A DNA stretch of 7,521 bases, from assembly GCA_031261145.1 (NCBI GenBank), contig JAISJX010000349.1:1-7521 (forward strand). The letters are read 5' to 3'. Positions 1-5,764 of this stretch are shown here, one piece after another (positions within the stretch are counted from its first letter, which is position 1; each line of letters begins with the position of its first letter). The notes below the pieces were generated by a model that ran no database searches, was not told the DNA's origin, and saw only the letters and a list, made by a program, of their open reading frames with translations. This DNA is from Tannerella sp. Lineage in GTDB: Bacteria > Bacteroidota > Bacteroidia > Bacteroidales > Tannerellaceae. A program made the position numbers and the translations under genes.

Positions 1-451
1 CCCGCTGGAAGATATGAGGAAAATGAACGTTCAGTTTATCAATCAGGGATGGTTGTCCCGAACCGGTCACAACCATCGGCGACAGTCCGTCGCGTACTAC
101 TTTTTGAAGCAATTCATAACTCCCTTTCATCGGTTCGGGCGTCGGCATATTCTCAAAAACTTTTACTTTTTCCTGATAAATCGCCGCCACTTTTTCCTCC
201 GGAAGTTCAATCCCTTCCCTGCGGCAGATGATATGGATTGTATCCGCACCTGTTCGCCCTTCATGCAGGTAAGCATCTTCAAATGAGAGATTAATACCAT
301 GCGCTTTCATTGTGGAATTCCACGCTTTGGCATGGCTCGGCATGGAGTCGTATAATACTCCATCCATATCGAATAACATCGCTTTCAGTGCAATACGTTG
401 ATAGTTTTTATCCGATAAATAAGATTGTATAGCTTGTTTAATTGTGTTCAT
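1..451 (-). CDS. HAD-superfamily hydrolase (phosphatase / beta-phosphoglucomutase-like), C-terminus off window
   Basis: The minus-strand frame opens with ATG at 451-449 and stays open to the window edge, giving 150 residues with no stop. Residues 27-31 read FDMDG, the HAD nucleophile motif: D28 is the predicted nucleophile and D30 the general acid. They are followed by VLYDSMPSHAKAW, typical of Bacteroidales HAD hydrolases of the phosphoglucomutase-like subgroup. Residues 40-105 are the helical cap. VVTGSG at 127-132 supplies motif II (T129). Motifs III and IV would lie in the missing part. The family dephosphorylates or isomerises small phosphorylated metabolites in the cytoplasm; the substrate cannot be read here. 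I kept the 451 start because the roughly 22-residue extension before the first beta strand is usual in related proteins. The ATG lies 8 nt behind tRNA-Gln on the same strand, so the two are probably co-transcribed, and there is no room for a separate promoter or Shine-Dalgarno. Confidence 0.88.
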   Translation of the reverse strand, partial: MNTIKQAIQSYLSDKNYQRIALKAMLFDMDGVLYDSMPSHAKAWNSTMKAHGINLSFEDAYLHEGRTGADTIHIICRREGIELPEEKVAAIYQEKVKVFENMPTPEPMKGSYELLQKVVRDGLSPMVVTGSGQPSLIDKLNVHFPHIFQR

Positions 452-459
452 TGTTTTAG

Positions 460-530
460 TTGTTCTACCAAGGCTCGAACTTGGAATTTCAGGACCAGAA
501 TCTGACGTGTTACCATTACACCATAGAACA
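460..530 (-). tRNA. tRNA-Gln (anticodon CUG)
   Basis: Read on the minus strand the sequence folds as a full cloverleaf of 71 nt. The acceptor stem is TGTTCTA with TAGAACA (7 bp). The D arm has GTGT with ACAC around AATGGTA. The anticodon loop is TTCTGGT, giving CTG, and the variable region is 4 nt. The T arm has CCAAG with CTTGG around TTCGAGC, and the discriminator base is A at 460. CCA is not encoded. U1-A72 and G2-C71 fit glutamine tRNAs. The innermost anticodon-stem pair is A.C (positions 31 and 39) instead of a Watson-Crick pair. It is transcribed from the promoter at 573-603 and followed 8 nt later by the HAD hydrolase gene. Confidence 0.95.
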
Positions 531-572
531 GTTTGTTAAAGTTATATGTGAAACATCATTCTTAACGGGGGA

Positions 573-603
573 CAAAAGTATATCTTTTTTCTGTTATGAC
601 AAA
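573..603 (-). promoter_or_regulatory. Bacteroides-type promoter for tRNA-Gln and HAD gene
   Basis: On the minus strand TTTG (603-600) is followed after 19 nt by TACTTTTG (580-573). This matches the Bacteroidota primary sigma consensus of TTTG near -33 and TAnnTTTG near -7. Transcription would start around 565-568, giving a tRNA 5' leader of about 35 nt. It is the only good match upstream of the tRNA, so it probably also serves the HAD gene. Confidence 0.7.
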
Positions 604-678
604 ATGTTTTTGAAGGAAATTATACGAAAAAAATAGGCGACCATGAAATTTTGATTTAAGAAAAAGGGGTAATTTCGC

Positions 679-708
679 TTTGAATCTAAAGAATACTACC
701 TATCTTTG
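679..708 (+). promoter_or_regulatory. Bacteroides-type promoter for rsfS-ftsH-cdsA
   Basis: TTTG at 679-682 is followed after 18 nt by TATCTTTG at 701-708, an exact TAnnTTTG box. The predicted start is near 714-718, giving a leader of about 20 nt before the rsfS ATG. It is back to back with the tRNA promoter, with about 75 bp between the two upstream elements. Confidence 0.7.
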
Positions 709-737
709 TACCCGCAGAAATGACGTAATATTAAAAA

Positions 738-1097
738 ATGGATCAAACAAAGATACTTGTAGATGCCGTTATCAAAGGCATTCAGGAAAAAAAAGGAAAA
801 AAAATCAGGACAGTTGATTTGACACAACTCTCCGGTGCAGTTTGTCAATATATGGTTATTTGTGAGGGGAATAGCCTCACTCAGTTATCATCGCTTTCCG
901 ATTCGGTATGGGATATTGTGCGAATAGATGCCAAAGAAAAACCGCTTTCGATGGACGGTGGTCGCAATTCGGCATGGATTGGAATAGATTATGGCACGGT
1001 TCTTGTACATATTTTTATGCCGGAATTACGTTCGTTTTATAATCTGGAAAATCTTTGGGCTGACTCGAAGATTATTGAAGTGCCGGATTTAGACTGA
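738..1097 (+). CDS. rsfS: Ribosomal silencing factor RsfS (Iojap/DUF143 family)
   Basis: This protein has 119 residues, the usual length for RsfS. Members bind ribosomal protein uL14 on the large subunit and block its joining to the 30S, lowering translation in starvation or stationary phase. The family core is clear: VDL at 26-28, YMVICEGNS at 38-46, the DGG block at 73-75, W80, IDYG at 83-86, VHIF at 90-93, then R98, FY at 100-101, LE at 103-104 and LW at 106-107. The start follows an A-rich stretch without a Shine-Dalgarno, normal for this phylum. It is the first gene of an operon, with a 30-nt gap to ftsH. Codons 17-23 contain two runs of eight A separated by GG (787-794 and 797-804). I am confident of family and role. 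Confidence 0.95.
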   Translation: MDQTKILVDAVIKGIQEKKGKKIRTVDLTQLSGAVCQYMVICEGNSLTQLSSLSDSVWDIVRIDAKEKPLSMDGGRNSAWIGIDYGTVLVHIFMPELRSFYNLENLWADSKIIEVPDLD

Positions 1098-1127
1098 TAT
1101 TCGGTTTATAATAATTGATTTATATGT

Positions 1128-3074
1128 ATGGAAGATAAGAATAGTTCGCAAAAAAACAACAAACCGATTCATTTCAACTTCTACTGGATGTATGGGATTA
1201 TCTTTGCGATCCTGATAGCGCTTTACATGATGAATGACTATTCAACGACTAAAGAGCTGGGGTGGACGGAGTTACAGGAATTGGTGTGGGAAGACGCTTT
1301 CGATAAAATCGTTGTTTACAACAAAAAAAATGTATTGGAAGCGACCGTCAAAAAGGATAAAAAAGAGTTGGTTTTCAAAGACGAAGCCGAAGAATTTGGT
1401 GCGACTTTGCCAAAAGTGTATGTCAAAATTCCATCGGCAGACAAATTTTCCGATTTTTATGACAAAGCCGTTATCGAAAATCAGATTAATGTGCAGGTAA
1501 GCTACAAAGAAGGTGATGATGTCCTCTGGAATTTCCTGATTACGATCGGCCCTTTTATACTCATGATCTTTTTATTGTTCTATTTCATGAGGCGGATGGC
1601 AGGCGGCGGGGCTGGCGGTGTCTTCAACGTCGGTAAAGCCAAAGCGCAACTTTTTGATAAAGATTCTCATACAAAAGTCACATTTAAAGATGTGGCCGGT
1701 CTTGCCGAGGCCAAACAGGAAGTCGAAGAAATCGTTTCTTTCCTTAAAAATCCGGGCAAATATACGGAATTGGGAGGCAAAATACCGAAAGGCGCCTTGT
1801 TGGTAGGCCCTCCGGGTACGGGTAAAACTTTACTGGCTAAGGCTGTAGCGGGCGAGGCCAATGTGCCGTTCTTTTCATTGTCAGGTTCCGATTTTGTGGA
1901 AATGTTTGTCGGAGTCGGCGCCTCGCGCGTACGTGATTTATTCCGTCAGGCGAAAGAAAAATCGCCGTGTATCGTCTTCATTGATGAGATCGACGCCGTG
2001 GGACGCGCCCGTGGGAAAAACTTGAATATGAATGGGAATGACGAACGCGAAAATACGCTGAACCAATTGCTTACCGAGATGGACGGATTCGGTTCAAACA
2101 GCGGCGTAATCATTCTGGCCGCCACAAACCGGGCGGATGTGTTGGATAAAGCGTTGTTACGCGCCGGACGGTTCGACCGCCAGATTCATGTGGAATTGCC
2201 GGATTTGAACGAACGGAAAGAAATTTTCGGCGTCCATCTGCGCCCCATCAAGATAGACCAATCGATCGATGTCGATTTTCTGGCGCGCCAAACGCCGGGA
2301 TTTTCCGGCGCGGATATCGCCAATGTGTGCAACGAAGCTGCATTGATTGCTGCCAGGGGCGGCAAAAGTTTTGTGCAGAAGGACGATTTTATGAACGCTG
2401 TGGACCGTATCGTCGGAGGATTGGAAAAACGTTCCCGGATTACGACGGCCATGGAACGAAAAAGCATCGCCGTCCACGAAGCCGGGCACGCCTCGCTCAG
2501 TTGGTTGCTGGAATTTGCCAATCCATTGGTGAAAGTAACGATTGTCCCGCGCGGTAAAGCGTTGGGCGCTGCTTGGTATCTGCCTGAAGAAAGGCAAATT
2601 ACAACCAAAAACCAGTTGTTGGACGAGATGTGCGCCACGCTGGGCGGACGGGCTGCCGAAGAATTGTTCTTAGGCGAAATATCCACCGGCGCTTCCAACG
2701 ACCTGGAACGGGTGACCAAACAGGCTTATGCAATGGTTGTCTATTTCGGAATGAGCGAAAAACTGCCGAACTTGAATTATTACGATTCGAGCGGTCAGGA
2801 TTGGGGTTTCACGAAACCTTACAGCGATGATACGGCCAAAATGATTGACACAGAGGTTCAAAATATGGTTAATACCCAGTATGACCGCGCCAAAACCGTT
2901 TTGAAAGAATATGCGGCAAAACATAACCTGTTAGCCAATAAATTATTGGAGTCGGAAGTCATCTATTCGGAAGACGTGGAGATTATTTTCGGAAAACGGC
3001 CGTGGGTTTCACGTTCACAAGAGGTTATGGATCAGAACGGGCAAAGCAAGAGTGAGGATACATTGAAAATGTAG
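1128..3074 (+). CDS. ftsH: ATP-dependent zinc metalloprotease FtsH
   Basis: This is a membrane-anchored AAA+ protease of 648 residues, within the family range, that extracts and degrades membrane and short-lived cytosolic proteins as a hexamer. A first membrane segment lies at about 19-36, a periplasmic domain at 37-132 and a second segment at about 133-154, followed by a glycine-rich linker. The AAA module has Walker A GPPGTGKT (227-234), an aromatic pore residue in MFVGVG (F260), Walker B FIDEID (284-289) and the second region of homology ending LLRAGRFDR, with arginine fingers R345 and R348. The peptidase has HEAGH (450-454; zinc ligands H450 and H454, catalytic E451) and the probable third ligand D525 in SNDLE. 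The last 25 or so residues are a polar tail. All catalytic residues are present. The gene lies 30 nt after rsfS and 21 nt before cdsA, in the same operon. An ATG at 1124 is in another frame. Confidence 0.98.
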   Translation: MEDKNSSQKNNKPIHFNFYWMYGIIFAILIALYMMNDYSTTKELGWTELQELVWEDAFDKIVVYNKKNVLEATVKKDKKELVFKDEAEEFGATLPKVYVKIPSADKFSDFYDKAVIENQINVQVSYKEGDDVLWNFLITIGPFILMIFLLFYFMRRMAGGGAGGVFNVGKAKAQLFDKDSHTKVTFKDVAGLAEAKQEVEEIVSFLKNPGKYTELGGKIPKGALLVGPPGTGKTLLAKAVAGEANVPFFSLSGSDFVEMFVGVGASRVRDLFRQAKEKSPCIVFIDEIDAVGRARGKNLNMNGNDERENTLNQLLTEMDGFGSNSGVIILAATNRADVLDKALLRAGRFDRQIHVELPDLNERKEIFGVHLRPIKIDQSIDVDFLARQTPGFSGADIANVCNEAALIAARGGKSFVQKDDFMNAVDRIVGGLEKRSRITTAMERKSIAVHEAGHASLSWLLEFANPLVKVTIVPRGKALGAAWYLPEERQITTKNQLLDEMCATLGGRAAEELFLGEISTGASNDLERVTKQAYAMVVYFGMSEKLPNLNYYDSSGQDWGFTKPYSDDTAKMIDTEVQNMVNTQYDRAKTVLKEYAAKHNLLANKLLESEVIYSEDVEIIFGKRPWVSRSQEVMDQNGQSKSEDTLKM

Positions 3075-3095
3075 GATTTATAAAATAATACCAAA

Positions 3096-3920
3096 TTGAA
3101 AACTTTATTTATACGCGCTCTAACCGGACTCATTTTCATCATAGTGATTATTGGCGCTATCTGCTTTCACCCGTATGCTTATCTGGCTGTATTTACGCTG
3201 ATTGTTGGACTGGCTTTATGGGAATTTTACGGTTTGGTCGGCTATGAAAAGCCGAAGCGTTATCATACGCTGATAGGCATCACGGGCGGAATTTATTTTT
3301 TTGTAGCGTCATTCTTTTACGCAAAGGGCTGTGTATCCGGCTGTATCTTTTCACCGTATATCGGTTTTCTTATTATCCTGCTGATTGCAGGCTTGTATCA
3401 TAAATCCGCCAACCCGGTCAATGACTGGGGGATGGCGTTGTTTGCACAATTCTATTGCGTGGGATTACTATCCTTCCTGAATTTGATTGCGTTTAACCCG
3501 TCCACCCATCTGTATGTCCCCCACTTTGTCATGTCGATATTTATCCTTGTGTGGGTAAACGATACGGGCGCCTATTTGGTTGGAAGTAATTTCGGTAAGC
3601 GCCGGTTGTTTCCGAGGATTTCCCCGCGGAAGTCATGGGAGGGTTTTTGGGGCGGATTTGCGCTTGCTTTGGGGGCATCGCAACTCTTTGCACATTTTTT
3701 CCCGCAGATTATCTGGTATCACTGGTTGGGACTGACAATTGTCACAGTCGTTATCGGCACTTGGGGCGATTTGGTGGAATCGTTGATAAAACGGACGTAT
3801 GGCGCTAAAGATTCCGGCTCGCTGCTTCCCGGGCACGGCGGTATCTTAGACCGTTTCGACAGTGTGATTCTGGCTGCGCCGGCAGTCTATCTCTATATCG
3901 AACTTTTTATTCGAAATTAA
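3096..3920 (+). CDS. cdsA: Phosphatidate cytidylyltransferase (CDP-diacylglycerol synthase)
   Basis: This 274-residue integral membrane enzyme makes CDP-diacylglycerol from phosphatidic acid and CTP, the branch point to phosphatidylethanolamine and other phospholipids. Hydrophobic segments run through most of its length (about 8-45, 57-75, 86-100, 112-133, 143-163, 183-202, 209-223 and 255-272). The CDP-DAG synthase signature is complete at 229-255: SLIKR, K238, D239, PGHGG at 245-249, then D252-R253 and D255. The start is a TTG at 3096. The frame has two stops just upstream, and the next ATG is about 112 codons in, inside the membrane domain, so no ATG start is possible. The N-terminal residues KTLFIRALTG look like other CdsA starts. 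It is the last gene of the rsfS-ftsH-cdsA operon. Its final 14 nt overlap the convergent porT-like gene. Confidence 0.95.
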   Translation: MKTLFIRALTGLIFIIVIIGAICFHPYAYLAVFTLIVGLALWEFYGLVGYEKPKRYHTLIGITGGIYFFVASFFYAKGCVSGCIFSPYIGFLIILLIAGLYHKSANPVNDWGMALFAQFYCVGLLSFLNLIAFNPSTHLYVPHFVMSIFILVWVNDTGAYLVGSNFGKRRLFPRISPRKSWEGFWGGFALALGASQLFAHFFPQIIWYHWLGLTIVTVVIGTWGDLVESLIKRTYGAKDSGSLLPGHGGILDRFDSVILAAPAVYLYIELFIRN

Positions 3921-4623
3921 ACGTAAAGACAATCATCCGTGAAGTAGCGCGGGATAAAGCCTGCGTGTATTTTTTATCCGGTTCGTTGCTCAGGTCGTTC
4001 CGGTTCTTTTCGAGGACGTCCGCCAAACCGAAACAAAATTTTATTTCCGGACAAAGTTTGAAAAACGGCAGGTACATATCGCATCCGAATCCGACCTCCA
4101 CGCCATAGTCCGTCCCTTTAAATAAGAGCGGATTACCCTTTTTGCGTCCCATATCGAACGCCGTATAAACGCCGCCAATCAGGTATGGGCGATAATTATT
4201 CAGCCGCACGGACGAATATTTGATGTCCAACGGAAGCGTCAGATAGTTGGAACGCGCGGAAGTGATAAATTCCTCCTTTGTCTTTTGCTCAACGAACATA
4301 AATTTTTTGTCTCCGAAATGAACGGTTGGCGAAAACCGCAGGTTAAAATACGGATTTATGTAAAGGTCTCCCAGCACTCCCACACTAAATCCCGGCGAAT
4401 AGGACGGAATTTCTGCAAACCACGTTTCTCCGTCCGCCGTTATAGCTCCGGTATGCGTCAATATCAAATCTTGGGTATGCAAACCGAGATGGAATCCCAA
4501 ATGATACCATTTCAGATCAGCATACGGTTGGTTCTTAGGCCGCTGCATCTGCGCCCACAACCCCTGTACAGCCAGACTGCACAAGCATATTGTCACTATA
4601 AATCGTTTCAATTCAGTCGTCAT
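3907..4623 (-). CDS. porT: PorT-family outer-membrane beta-barrel protein (type IX secretion)
   Basis: This protein has 238 residues, close to the P. gingivalis PorT length. A signal peptide covers residues 1-24: basic LKR, a hydrophobic core, then LWA before Q25 (type I-like cleavage). The mature part has alternating beta-barrel strands and ends in an aromatic strand, VFTFNFE. Typical PorT-family blocks are HLGFHLGLHTQD (41-52), NPYFNLRFSPTVHFG (90-104), YLTLPLDIKY (127-136), LNNYRPYLIGGVYTAFD (141-157), GVEVGFGCDMYLPFFKL (174-190) and PEIKFCFGLADVL (192-204). PorT is an outer-membrane component needed for type IX secretion in P. gingivalis; the family is also found where the secreted cargo is unknown. 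It stands alone here, divergent from the ferredoxin. No clear TAnnTTTG box or Shine-Dalgarno is visible upstream. A general PorT-like barrel with another role is possible. Confidence 0.83.
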   Translation of the reverse strand: MTTELKRFIVTICLCSLAVQGLWAQMQRPKNQPYADLKWYHLGFHLGLHTQDLILTHTGAITADGETWFAEIPSYSPGFSVGVLGDLYINPYFNLRFSPTVHFGDKKFMFVEQKTKEEFITSARSNYLTLPLDIKYSSVRLNNYRPYLIGGVYTAFDMGRKKGNPLLFKGTDYGVEVGFGCDMYLPFFKLCPEIKFCFGLADVLEKNRNDLSNEPDKKYTQALSRATSRMIVFTFNFE

Positions 4624-4692
4624 TTATGCAATAACGAAAAAATAAAATTGAATATTATCAAAAAGGAATGAATAAAAAAAGACGATATTAAT

Positions 4693-4723
4693 TTTTATAC
4701 CACGAAAAAAAAGGCTATTTTTG
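4693..4723 (+). promoter_or_regulatory. Probable promoter of the ferredoxin gene
   Basis: TATTTTTG at 4716-4723 fits TAnnTTTG exactly. A weak upstream element, TTTT at 4693-4696, lies 19 nt before it. The transcript would start near 4730, about 25 nt before the ferredoxin ATG. Confidence 0.55.
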
Positions 4724-4753
4724 CATCAAGTTTAATTTTAAAAGTATAAAAAG

Positions 4754-4924
4754 ATGGCTTACGTAATTAGTGAAGATTGCATTGCGTGTGGAACATGCAT
4801 TGATGAATGCCCCGTAGGAGCTATTTCAGAGGGTGATATTTATCATATTGACCCGGAAATGTGTACCGAATGTGGAACATGTGCAGACGCGTGTCCCACC
4901 GAAGCGATTCATCCGGGCGCATAA
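4754..4924 (+). CDS. Small 2[4Fe-4S] ferredoxin
   Basis: This is a 56-residue clostridial-type ferredoxin, a cytoplasmic low-potential electron carrier. It has two full four-cysteine sets: C9, C12, C15, C19 and C37, C40, C43, C47, each in the CxxCxxCxxxCP pattern, with prolines at 20 and 48. In such proteins the fourth cysteine of each set ligates the other cluster. Likely partners in an anaerobic Bacteroidales are pyruvate:ferredoxin oxidoreductase, Rnf or hydrogenase, but none is encoded nearby. The ATG follows an A-rich, weakly AAAAG-like leader. It appears monocistronic, with its own promoter at 4693-4723 and terminator at 4943-4987. The two halves resemble each other (CGTCIDECP and CGTCADACP), reflecting the ancient duplication in this fold. 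Confidence 0.95.
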   Translation: MAYVISEDCIACGTCIDECPVGAISEGDIYHIDPEMCTECGTCADACPTEAIHPGA

Positions 4925-4942
4925 TAAACAACGCACGTAACG

Positions 4943-4987
4943 AAAACGTAGGGAAAGAAATCAAATTCTTATCTCTACGTTTTTTTT
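4943..4987 (+). terminator. Intrinsic terminator after the ferredoxin gene
   Basis: AAAACGTAG (4943-4951) pairs with CTACGTTTT (4975-4983). The stem continues with one G.U pair, two further pairs, one bulged A (4971), and AAGAA (4955-4959) with TTCTT (4966-4970), closing a 6-nt loop. A run of eight T (4980-4987) overlaps the stem base. On the minus strand the hairpin also ends in TTTT but carries a C.A mismatch, so it may stop the convergent DUF3276 transcript less efficiently. Confidence 0.85.
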
Positions 4988-5052
4988 ATGCCCGGAATGA
5001 CGGGTATATGATTTTGGGTCGTTTTTATTCTTTTCTCCTGAATCACCTGCCA

Positions 5053-5433
5053 TTAATACGGGTCAAAAGGAATATGCAACCGGATTCCGTCGTCGTTATC
5101 GTCTGCCTTTTTTTCGTCAGTTTCCCGCTTGGATTCAGATTCGGGGAAATTCTCTTCGTCTTTGAGTATCCGGATATAATCGACTATCTCAGTCAAACCA
5201 TCTATAAATTTGTCAAAATCCTCCTTGTACAAGAAAATCTTATGTTTCTCGTACGTAGGAACGCCCTCTCCCGAAAGACTTTTTTTGCTCTCGGTAATAG
5301 CTATAAAATAATCATTCCTCAAATTCTTTTTCACATCAATATAATAGATACGTTTGCCGGCCTTGATCGCTTTGGAATATATTATTTCCCTATCGCCACT
5401 TCCTGCACCCATTCTATCGGACTCCTGTATCAT
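5053..5433 (-). CDS. DUF3276 / PUR-alpha-like nucleic-acid-binding protein
   Basis: This is a 126-residue protein of the Bacteroidota DUF3276 group, related to the PUR domain of eukaryotic Pur-alpha and of the Borrelia protein BpuR, which bind single-stranded DNA and RNA. One PUR repeat spans about 15-90: REIIYSKAIKAGKRIYYIDV (15-34), DYFIAITESKK (41-51), EKHKIFLYKEDFDKF (62-76) and a final helix at 77-90. A charged, acidic, probably disordered tail (91-116) ends in RLHIPFDPY. One repeat per chain implies a dimer, as in bacterial PUR proteins. The regulatory target is unknown. The start at 5433 is supported by a strong AGGAGG 7 nt upstream; a stop lies two codons before it, and Met8 is a possible later start. 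The gene is convergent with the ferredoxin and divergent from the metallo-hydrolase. Confidence 0.88.
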   Translation of the reverse strand: MIQESDRMGAGSGDREIIYSKAIKAGKRIYYIDVKKNLRNDYFIAITESKKSLSGEGVPTYEKHKIFLYKEDFDKFIDGLTEIVDYIRILKDEENFPESESKRETDEKKADDNDDGIRLHIPFDPY

Positions 5434-5440
5434 ATATCAT

Positions 5441-5446
5441 CCTCCT
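5441..5446 (-). promoter_or_regulatory. Strong Shine-Dalgarno for the DUF3276 gene
   Basis: The minus strand reads AGGAGG, inside a longer GGGAGGAGG, ending 7 nt before the ATG at 5433. This is the only perfect anti-16S match at a good distance in the window; the other genes start behind A- or AT-rich leaders. A 13-codon overlapping upstream ORF (ATG at 5455, stop TAG at 5414-5416) contains this sequence as two AGG codons. Confidence 0.75.
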
Positions 5447-5590
5447 CCCATCCATTCTTCTCACAAATACGTCTAATCATGCACGTTTACAGCTATTTAT
5501 AACAACAAATCTCTCAACAAAAACACTACCAAAAACCGATAAATAATAAGGATTTCCACCCAAATTAAGACTATTTTGGAATATGTGGCA

Positions 5591-5598
5591 CAAAAATA
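5591..5598 (-). promoter_or_regulatory. Possible -7 box for the DUF3276 gene
   Basis: The minus strand reads TATTTTTG, an exact TAnnTTTG match, but no TTTG lies 18-21 nt upstream. It would start a transcript near 5585 with a long leader. It is the only full match between the two genes on this strand. Confidence 0.35.
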
Positions 5599-5639
5599 AG
5601 ATTTTTAACTGAATAAATAACTCACATTTTGGAAAAAAA

Positions 5640-5679
5640 TTTCAGAAATATTTCAGACGGCCTTTCAGACTATGCTGAA
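5640..5679 (+). repeat. Operator-like cluster of TTTCAGA repeats
   Basis: Three copies of TTTCAGA begin at 5640, 5651 and 5663, spaced 11 and 12 bp, about one helical turn. The second and third extend to TTTCAGAC. A reversed copy, CTGAA at 5675-5679, forms a dyad with the third: TTCAG, 6 nt, CTGAA. The cluster ends 17 bp before the -7 box at 5697 and overlaps the weak -33 position, where an activator or repressor could act. Confidence 0.45.
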
Positions 5680-5696
5680 TTTTAAAAATAATTGCG

Positions 5697-5704
5697 TACT
5701 TTTG
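5697..5704 (+). promoter_or_regulatory. -7 box of the metallo-hydrolase promoter
   Basis: TACTTTTG is an exact TAnnTTTG match. The -33 position, 19 nt upstream, reads GCTG instead of TTTG, so the promoter may need an activator. The predicted start near 5711 gives a leader of about 53 nt. Confidence 0.5.
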
Positions 5705-5764
5705 CCGGAGAAATAGAATAAAAAGGACGAATTTTTAAGGTACGACATACGTCTGGGAAGTATT

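Larger units (their letters stand above)
5434..5764. other. 331-nt divergent intergenic region, DUF3276 / metallo-hydrolase
   Basis: This AT-rich spacer holds control elements and no convincing gene. From left to right it contains the DUF3276 Shine-Dalgarno and short overlapping upstream ORF, a possible minus-strand -7 box (5591-5598), a nine-base direct repeat ATTTTGGAA (5573-5581 and 5626-5634), the TTTCAGA cluster (5640-5679) and the plus-strand -7 box (5697-5704). If the minus-strand box is used, the DUF3276 transcript has a leader of about 150 nt. I found no tRNA or known riboswitch. Confidence 0.7.

Noticed and set aside
14..286. Plus-strand open frame of 90 residues
   Set aside because: It is antisense to the HAD hydrolase, whose FDMDG and VVTGSG motifs are in the minus frame, and it matches no family.
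535..566. Possible hairpin GTTAAAG / CTTAAC in the tRNA-Gln leader
   Set aside because: It is about 6 bp with a bulge in AT-rich DNA and easily arises by chance. RNase P processing needs no such structure.
2186..2719. Long minus-strand frames within ftsH (also 2157-2597)
   Set aside because: They lie opposite the strongly conserved AAA and protease domains of FtsH and are byproducts of its codon use.
3952..3979. Inverted repeat GGATAAA / TTTATCC shortly after the cdsA stop
   Set aside because: The stem is 7 bp with a 14-nt loop, there is no T run after it on either strand, and it lies within porT coding sequence. It is not credible as a cdsA terminator.
4991..5004. CCCG / CGGG hairpin downstream of DUF3276
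   Set aside because: It has only 4 bp. On the minus strand it is followed by A-rich sequence rather than T, so it is not a terminator.
4861..5502. Plus-strand open frame of 213 residues
   Set aside because: It begins inside the ferredoxin in another frame, reads through the terminator and runs antisense to DUF3276. Its composition is not protein-like.
5573..5634. Direct repeat ATTTTGGAA (5573-5581 and 5626-5634)
   Set aside because: The two 9-mers are 53 bp apart in AT-rich sequence, without symmetry or a link to a promoter element. It is kept only as a note in the intergenic entry.
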